Shown piece by piece: positions 58,146 to 64,000 of a DNA stretch of 64,000 bases. The translations under genes were made by a program, and so were the position numbers. The DNA comes from Adiantum capillus-veneris (lineage: Eukaryota > Streptophyta > Polypodiopsida > Polypodiales > Pteridaceae). Within the stretch, counting starts at the first letter, position 1. Every line of letters starts with the position of its first letter. A model generated the notes under the pieces. That model worked only from the letters and a program-made list of their open reading frames with translations, was not told the origin of the DNA and did no database searches. The stretch is from positions 90,197,680 to 90,261,679 of the forward strand of contig CM043962.1 of assembly GCA_014529385.2 (NCBI GenBank), given 5' to 3'.

Positions 58146-59300
58146 CTACATGCTTGGCCTTAACCTTAGGATTTTTGCTAACGTGATTGTGCATGCCACC
58201 GGGGTGGATAACAGCTGAATCAATCCTTGTGAATCTATCACCTTGTTAGAAGAAAGTCTTTGAGATGGGATTGCTCTCACTTCCGACTTAGCTTCATATT
58301 CTCCCAGGTAAGAGGGTAAAGTTCTCAAAGAGTCTGGTTGACTGTGCCCCGAACTAATAGATCCTTGGTCTCCCCCTTGTGAATGTATCTCAAAGTTCAT
58401 TTGTGATCTTGCCTCAAATTCTTCAATAGGAGGTAAGATCACATTATTTTCTTTTCTCGTGCTATTCATGTGGTTACTTATCCTATTAGCCTCGTTGGCC
58501 TCTCGGATTTGCTTCCACAGATCATCTAGAACGTTACCGTCCTTTCCCATTTCTGCCAATATTTTAGGATGGACCCCGTCACTTGCCCCATCGGTGGTAT
58601 TTGGCACTATGATAGGCTCTCCTCTGGACTCATAATCATTAGTGAGTCTTTCCTTTGTTTCTTCATGTTTCTCTAATGTTGGTTGGATAGGGGTTGGAGC
58701 TGGTGCATCATGACAATTTACCGGTTTACCCAACGGGTCTTCCATCAATGATTGAGCCGTCTCGATCATCTTTTTACACATATCCAACCTCTGTTTTTCT
58801 ATTTCTGTGTATGGATAAGTCATCCACATTTGCTCCTGGGTTTGGTTCTTTTTAAGTCGAGCTTCATGAGCTTTTAGAAGCGCATCCAGCTACTCGTTTA
58901 CGTTGTCTTCCAGTACAGATCCTCCTGATCCTGCACTTTTGGGCTCTGCTATTTCCTTGGGTGCTATGGCTGCTATGGTGTGTGAGCTTAAGCTAGCTAG
59001 ATCCTCTAACCACTCCAATCTGTTCTTTGTATGTTTCAACTCATCGGATAGGGATGTTTGCTCTCGTTATTTCCTGGCTTTCCTACGCGCCTTTCTAGCT
59101 TTCCAAGTGCTTCTCTGATTTTTCGTTTCTGAACTTTGGGCATCGGTTTTTGGTTCTTCTACTATGGGTTTGTTCGTCCTTCTTTGGGCTTGGGCCTGTG
59201 TTACCGCCTGAATAGGTATGATTGTTTCATCTTCTGATCCTCCACTAGAAGGTACTGTTTCTAACATGTTCAAGGTGGTTTTAGCTCCTTTGCTCGGGTT
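58146..59300 (-). pseudogene. Giant gypsy gag-protease spacer
   Basis: Charged, low-complexity polyprotein segment after the zinc knuckles, with KARKARRKARK basic cluster, YPYTEIEKQRLDMCKKMIET and Ser/Asp-rich text to NTVGKCLEKFGV, which leads into the protease. Several in-frame stops (near 59067, 58890 and 58146). No domain recognised. Confidence 0.65.
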
Positions 59301-60950
59301 TTTAGGGCAATCGGGAATCAAATGAGTAATTCCACATTCTGGGCAACACGCATTGACTCTAATGATTTCATCATGAGGACAGTCTCTCAGCCAATGGTCT
59401 CCGCCACACTTGTAACAGGGTCCCTTGGGTTGTTGAGGTGCTCCTTGATCCCCTCTTTGCTAGTAAGCCTGTCTCTGTCCGCCCATGCCTCCATTGGCTA
59501 TGAACAACAATGTCCGTTCATCTAAGCTACATCTTCCTTCTGCGGCAGCCTGTGCAGCAGTTGGTGGTCCTTGATTCCCTATCATGCTCCATGGTTCTGG
59601 TGTCGGGGGTTCTACCGGTGGATAATAGACAGGGTTTGCCGCATATCCATTGGGATCTTCATAATATGCATGCATAGGCACCAAAGACTTTTCTTCTGAT
59701 TCAGTTACCGTTGGTGTGTATCTTATACCAACTGGTCGTAAACCTGGTAGGGGCGGTTGTTGCCCCAACACCGATTGTGGTCTTTCTACACCTACAGGTC
59801 CTGGTAAGTTTCCTTCTTGATATCTGGGCATCGGTGGAACTTGAGGGGAAGCTACTGGGGCTTGGGGAGTGTAAGGTCTCTCCCTCACATATCCCTTGTT
59901 ATAATAACATTCCTCGGTCCCATGGTTTGTCCATTTTTGTTCAATAGCACACCACTTGGGCTGTTTAGCCTGGGGTTTGGCGTACAAGTTGATCTTTTTT
60001 AGCACTTCATCTACGAGCTGCTCCTGGTTTACCGCTATTTCTCCTTTTAGTGCTGTGTTGGAAGACTTGCTCCCACTTTGCTGTGAAGATGAATCGTCAT
60101 CAAGGTCCTTGAACTCCCCTTCTTTGTAGACTGCACAATTTTCCACAAGGTACAGAGCCTCCTTGGTCAACTCATTCAACATCGTGCTCCTCTTCATATG
60201 TAAGTATTTCTGGAGATCTGCATTCCTTAGTCCTTGGATGAATATCAGCATAAGTCTGGACTGAGTTGGCAGTTCTTCAACAGGACAGAACTTAACATAT
60301 CTTTTTAGTCTTAGGGCTACCTTCCGTACAGATTCTCCATCTTTTTGTTTGAATTTATGGATTTGTGAGACGGTATTATGAGCTATTCCCCTTTGAGAGA
60401 ATTCCTCAATAAACTCGTCAAACACTTCCTCCATCAACTCAAAGTCTCTATGCTCCACAGATTAGTCAAACCAAGTTGCAGCATCATCCTCTAGGGTTAG
60501 TCCAAACCCTGTAAATTGTGTAGGAAAATCTAGCACCTCTTTGGCTCTAATTACACGCACAAAGGCTGCTACATGATCTCTTGGGTCTCTGTTTCCTGTG
60601 TATTTCTTGTTTACCCATTTTTGCACTTGATAAGGTCTAATTCTGCGATGGTCTACAAACCTCATCATTGGATCACCCTGTCCAAGTCGATACACCTCCT
60701 CAGGCCTTCTGTAATAGGCTGGTTCCTCTCCCAACGGTGCTCCTAAGCCATAATTTATAACGGTTCTCGCTGGAGGTGGTTCTTCTCTTCGAACTCGTTC
60801 CATGGGTGGTCCTCCAGGCTCGGTCGACCCTTGTGTCTTTGGCTTACTCTCTGCTTGATACCTTGAATAGTGTGGTGGTTCTTGCAAATCCCTAAGCCCT
60901 CCTGCAGCTTGATAACCATCTCAGTTTCGGTCTGGTTCCATTGTTGCACT
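59300..60950 (-). pseudogene. Giant gypsy gag capsid and nucleocapsid
   Basis: Retrotransposon gag domain from VQKWVNKKYTGNRDPRDHVA through TQFTGFGLTLEDDAATWF, then (after TAA at 60462-60464) MEEVFDEFIEEFSQRGIAHN and ESVRKVALRLKRYVKFCPVE. A Pro-rich region follows. After TAG 59460-59462 come two CCHC knuckles, CYKCGGDHWLRDC and CPECGITHLIPDC (about 59420-59310). Two TGA codons (60954 and about 60917) separate this from the upstream leader protein; all are in the same frame, so a single gag precursor is inferred. Confidence 0.9.
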
Positions 60951-60953
60951 CTG

Positions 60954-61925
60954 TCAAAGCCATGCCTGCAATGATGGCTGGTTTGCTGGTTGGTCTTGGT
61001 TGTTGAATGCTTGCGGTCTGGTGGAATGTGAGGTGGTGTCATACTCGTCTGAAAATGGATTTGTTGACTTGCTTGGGGTGTGGGCGGCTCTTGGCATTTC
61101 CTCAGGGGCATATGCTGATGCTCCTGGACCTGTTGCTCTTTCTACTTCCTCTGGGAGAATACGTTGGTATTCTCGCCCGTATCTATCAACAAAAACTATG
61201 CCCTTCCCCGTAGCAGTTTCATAAGAGAATAAGTAAAGAACCTTGTCTTTGCTTAGTTCGTTTACGTATGGTTCTTTGCTATGAAAGTAAGAGACAATTC
61301 CCTCACTCTCATGTTTGTAGATTCCCACACTCTCGTCATAAGTTGGAATCCTGGTTGTTTTCTTATCATACATAAAAATAGCTCCGGGATGATCAATGTT
61401 TGGTGGAGGTTCTTGAGTTTCTGAAACCATTTTCCCTTTTGCCACGTTATCTCCATATCTGTTGTAATCTTCAGGGTTGCTACCTATTAAATAGTGGTTC
61501 CCCTTTTCGTTTCGGAATCTATCTCCATCATCATACACTCGGATTATCTCCAATCTTTGAGTTGGCCTCTCTTCGATACAAATGCACTTGCGGCCTCGAT
61601 AGTCAAAATAGACTAGGGCTCCTCTTGAGTTTGTTCCCTCTAAGAAGATCACCGTGAGCCTGGAATCATTCAAAGGATTTTGGGAGGTGCTTCCTCCTCG
61701 CATAGGTCCATCATAGGTGAAACCTCCTGGCTGTTGACTACCCATCATGAAGAAATATTTTTTTGACAAAGTGTCAGTATCACTACCTTCCTCAATAATC
61801 GGTAGCGGATCTAGCCTTGCCTGAGTTATACTCTCTTCGGTGGACACTAAGCTACCTTGGTCACCTGCCACTTTCTGGTCTCTAACATTGTATCTTCCTG
61901 ATCTTAAATTCATCAAACTTATCAA
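60954..61925 (-). CDS. Giant gypsy gag leader protein
   Basis: 323 open residues from ATG 61925 (MISLMNLRSGRYNVRDQKVA). The NLRSGR motif near the start is common at the N-terminus of large plant gypsy gag. It contains two similar segments, RGALVYFDYRGRKCICIEER and GKGIVFVDRYGREYQRILPE, about 125 residues apart, each beta-rich and aromatic, suggesting an internal domain duplication. It ends in a Pro/Ser/Gln-rich tail with a TGA probably derived from CGA. The same frame continues into capsid. The domain is not one I recognise. Confidence 0.75.
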   Translation of the reverse strand: MISLMNLRSGRYNVRDQKVAGDQGSLVSTEESITQARLDPLPIIEEGSDTDTLSKKYFFMMGSQQPGGFTYDGPMRGGSTSQNPLNDSRLTVIFLEGTNSRGALVYFDYRGRKCICIEERPTQRLEIIRVYDDGDRFRNEKGNHYLIGSNPEDYNRYGDNVAKGKMVSETQEPPPNIDHPGAIFMYDKKTTRIPTYDESVGIYKHESEGIVSYFHSKEPYVNELSKDKVLYLFSYETATGKGIVFVDRYGREYQRILPEEVERATGPGASAYAPEEMPRAAHTPSKSTNPFSDEYDTTSHSTRPQAFNNQDQPANQPSLQAWL

Positions 61926-62039
61926 TGCAATTTATCACAAATTCAACCACTCACCTGGCAATGGGTCAGTCTCTGCACAACTTCTTGCTTTGTTGCTGAA
62001 TATACTTGTACACAAGCATTTTAAGTTTGGCAATTGAAT

Positions 62040-63350
62040 CAAAGCATTTATCTGCTAGAGGTTATCTTAGTAATGATTGGTATAATTGGAGAGTTAATCT
62101 CAACCACTACTGTATTTTATACACTGCTGATGTTTGGGATTAGGTTTGCTAATCTGAAACAGTACTTCCCTCTGATGTTGGCCAATTTACGCGAAAAAGT
62201 CGGAATTCAGTCCTTGCTTCGTCAAATGGGCAAACAAGGTCCAAATTCACTTATGAAAGAAGTTTTGTAACCCTTAAGCCAAATGGAATCTCACTGTCTA
62301 GGCCAGGTCAAATTTTCTCTGCAGTATGCCCCAATAGACATCCTACGCGTAGGATGTCTCCTGCTATGTTTTGCCTGGATTTTTGCACTGTTGTTTTTGT
62401 TTGTTGTGATGAGCCTACAGCTTCTTTTACTTTTTGATTTGGACACCTATTAGCTAGTCAATGAGTCAGAAATCTGTTCCGATGGCCTGTTGATGGTATT
62501 TATCAGTCCAATCAACTCCAAATTGGACCAAAATTGACTAGGAGGCTTGCCTTAGGCTATATAACACCTTACAATGCTCAAAGTCAAATTCTGGCTTCAT
62601 TTTCTTGCATTAGACATCCTACGCGTAGGATGTCTTTTTCTTCAGAATGGCTTTAAACTCAAGACTCAAGCTCCCCTTGAGTTGCTGATCACTTTGGTAT
62701 ACTCAGCATTTAGTTTGGAGTCCCAAATCACTCAGAAGACATCCTACGCGTAGGATGTCTTTTTGGCCTGTTTGACCCCAGATTTGTCCCACAGCTTCCG
62801 CTTGATGTCAGTATCCCAGTGGTATGCGTAGGATGTCTATTGGCTTAAAAAATTAAAGTATTTTCTGACAGGAATGCTTCTGATGCTCTGTAGATCTATC
62901 AGAAACACTCACAGTAACTTTTGGACTTCAATTAGGCTTTCAACCACACTTTTGTGTCTTTTACAAACTTGCAATGATTCTACCAGGCAAGTGTACATGC
63001 ATGAAATGCTATAGATCTGAATCATGATGTCCTACTTACTCTACTCCTACCTATCATGAAGAAATGGTGATAATGGTGTTTTTGGTTGCTTTTTGGCCTC
63101 TCCGGACTCTCAAGCTCTCCTCTCACCGCTTCTACCACTCCAACTCCTACTCTAGAACTAAACTACTACCTAAGTCTACCTCCTCTACCTAAGTCGAAGG
63201 ATCTAGGCCAGACACACGCTTCCTAGACTCCCTCTAAGACCTAGAGAGTCCTCCACCCTCTGATCCTATCTAAATGTAAAGCGAGACTCTTGGCAAGCCA
63301 AAAATCCCAATCCTCAAGGATTAGTCTCGGTCACCTACCTAAGGTTTTCG
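62040..63350 (-). promoter_or_regulatory. Giant gypsy 5' untranslated leader
   Basis: About 1.4 kb between the primer site and the first gag ATG, with no conserved ORF on the minus strand. It carries the palindrome cluster and a pyrimidine-rich stretch (63100-63330, plus strand). A long leader is usual for this group. Confidence 0.6.
62336..62838. repeat. Palindrome cluster in the giant gypsy 5' leader
   Basis: Three perfect 24-bp palindromes (arm AGACATCCTACG plus its reverse complement) at 62336-62359, 62612-62635 and 62737-62760, and a right-hand half (atgcgtaggatgtct) at 62824-62838. Spacings are 276, 125 and about 78 bp, irregular compared with the 284-bp array. Each could form a 12-bp hairpin in RNA. 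Confidence 0.88.
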
Positions 63351-63368
63351 TCCCCGGCAGCGGCGCCA
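63351..63368 (-). other. Giant gypsy primer-binding site
   Basis: Minus strand TGGCGCCGCTGCCGGGGA, one base inside the LTR. It closely resembles the primer site of large plant Tat/Athila-type gypsy elements (family usually TGGCGCCGTTGCCGGGGA). Confidence 0.9.
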
Positions 63369-63369
63369 A

Positions 63370-64000
63370 TGCTGGACAGATACGCCGCGACGGACGTCAG
63401 CACAGCGAGAACTCACCTAACATGTAATGTCAGCTCAGGACGAAGCTCGACCCGCAGGCGCGTGGAAGCAAGCATAAGGTGTCAACCTACACTCGACCGA
63501 CTCCTAACTAATTCCTACAGAGGTCTCTACCAATTGTCTAAGTCACAGCCTTCAAGAGTGCAAAAGAGGAAACTTCTTACAACGCTTGCTAGAGCCCAAC
63601 ACCCATCAAACACTTTCAAGCACCATAGAAGTTGAAGGAGACCCTATTAATACCTATAGGCCGCTCTCCCTAAGGTCTATGAACCAAAATCACGACCCAA
63701 AACACCCAGTGTAGAAACACGTAGGATGTCTGGCCGAAATCTGCAATTCTTCGTTTCCGAAATCTGAAGTGCCTAATGTGTAGTTCTACTCATTGGGAAC
63801 GCGTGGATATGCTGCAATGCGAAATCAGATAACGTATGCTCACCCAAACAACCGATGAAGCTCGTAGAAGGAGCTCCCAAAGCCGGACCGTACGCGCGCA
63901 ATGTTGGTATCGGCACGTAGCTCTAGTCGGGGGCAACATGCTGCACTTCTCCGCACTCGATTCCGACCACCGTAGCACACGTAGCGTCAAGACAAGCTCA
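63370..64000 (-). repeat. Giant gypsy 5' LTR (partial, runs off the window)
   Basis: 631 bp visible, starting TGCTGGACAG on plus (TGTTGGACGG in the 3' LTR). By comparison about 290 bp lie beyond the window. It carries a 23-bp segment (near 63653-63676) absent from the 3' LTR and the palindrome half-site at 63717-63731. Confidence 0.9.

Noticed and set aside
52060-62040. Treating gag to WxPK as a separate ~10-kb element with its own LTRs
   Set aside because: No LTR pair flanks it. The purine tract at 52050 is not followed by an LTR start, and the primer site at 63351 and PPT at 37809 bracket the larger unit.

Overview
The window looks like a transposon-dense intergenic stretch of a large land-plant nuclear genome. 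Every coding stretch I can identify belongs to an LTR retrotransposon. I see no host gene, rRNA, tRNA or CRISPR array. The evidence for a plant is Ty1/copia and Ty3/gypsy elements with plant-type primer sites (complementary to initiator tRNA-Met, and a TGGCGCCGCTGCCGGGGA site of the kind used by large plant gypsy elements), a chromodomain gypsy element, and long CT/GA microsatellites. I cannot place the species.

Layout. (1) 1-2000: plus-strand remnant of a large gypsy element. A protease-RT linker is joined directly to a tail of WxPK repeats, with RT and integrase absent. (2) 2000-5084: no gene, two short tandem repeats. (3) 5085-17225: Ty1/copia element with TCCCA target duplications. It is interrupted (7732-15602) by a minus-strand, gag-only element, here called X, whose LTR is about 4.78 kb and carries a 13-unit array of about 151 bp. 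(4) 17226-31430: about 1 kb of right flank, then a second copy of X, the 3' half of the copia element and the same flank. This is a tandem segmental duplication of about 13.17 kb, preceded by a rearranged, error-like block (18276-20912). (5) 31431-36891: older decayed sequence with a palindrome-bearing repeat of about 280 bp. (6) 36892-64000: most of one giant minus-strand Ty3/gypsy element. Its 3' LTR is at 36892-37808 and its 5' LTR begins at 63370 and runs off the window. It is itself interrupted by a complete chromovirus (40934-47117) and a small non-autonomous LTR element (48066-49986).

The giant element is the most interesting object. Read on the minus strand, it has a 5' leader with palindromes, a long gag leader protein, capsid, two zinc knuckles, a first protease (DNG active site), a linker, RT-RNase H and integrase. 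In frame after integrase comes a second retropepsin-like domain (LLDSGAQANLIS, flap MMLGKPW), then a WxPK-repeat tail. After a noncoding region of 284-bp repeats, each centred on a near-perfect 24-bp palindrome, there is a further long coiled-coil ORF close to the 3' LTR. An older relative to the left (35451-36695) has the same repeat period but a different palindrome.

Most reading frames carry stops or frameshifts, so these are mainly inactive copies. The copia RT-RNase H at 28788-30101 is the best-preserved enzyme ORF. Part of the 7.7-31.4 kb structure may be an assembly artefact; the reasons are given in the findings.
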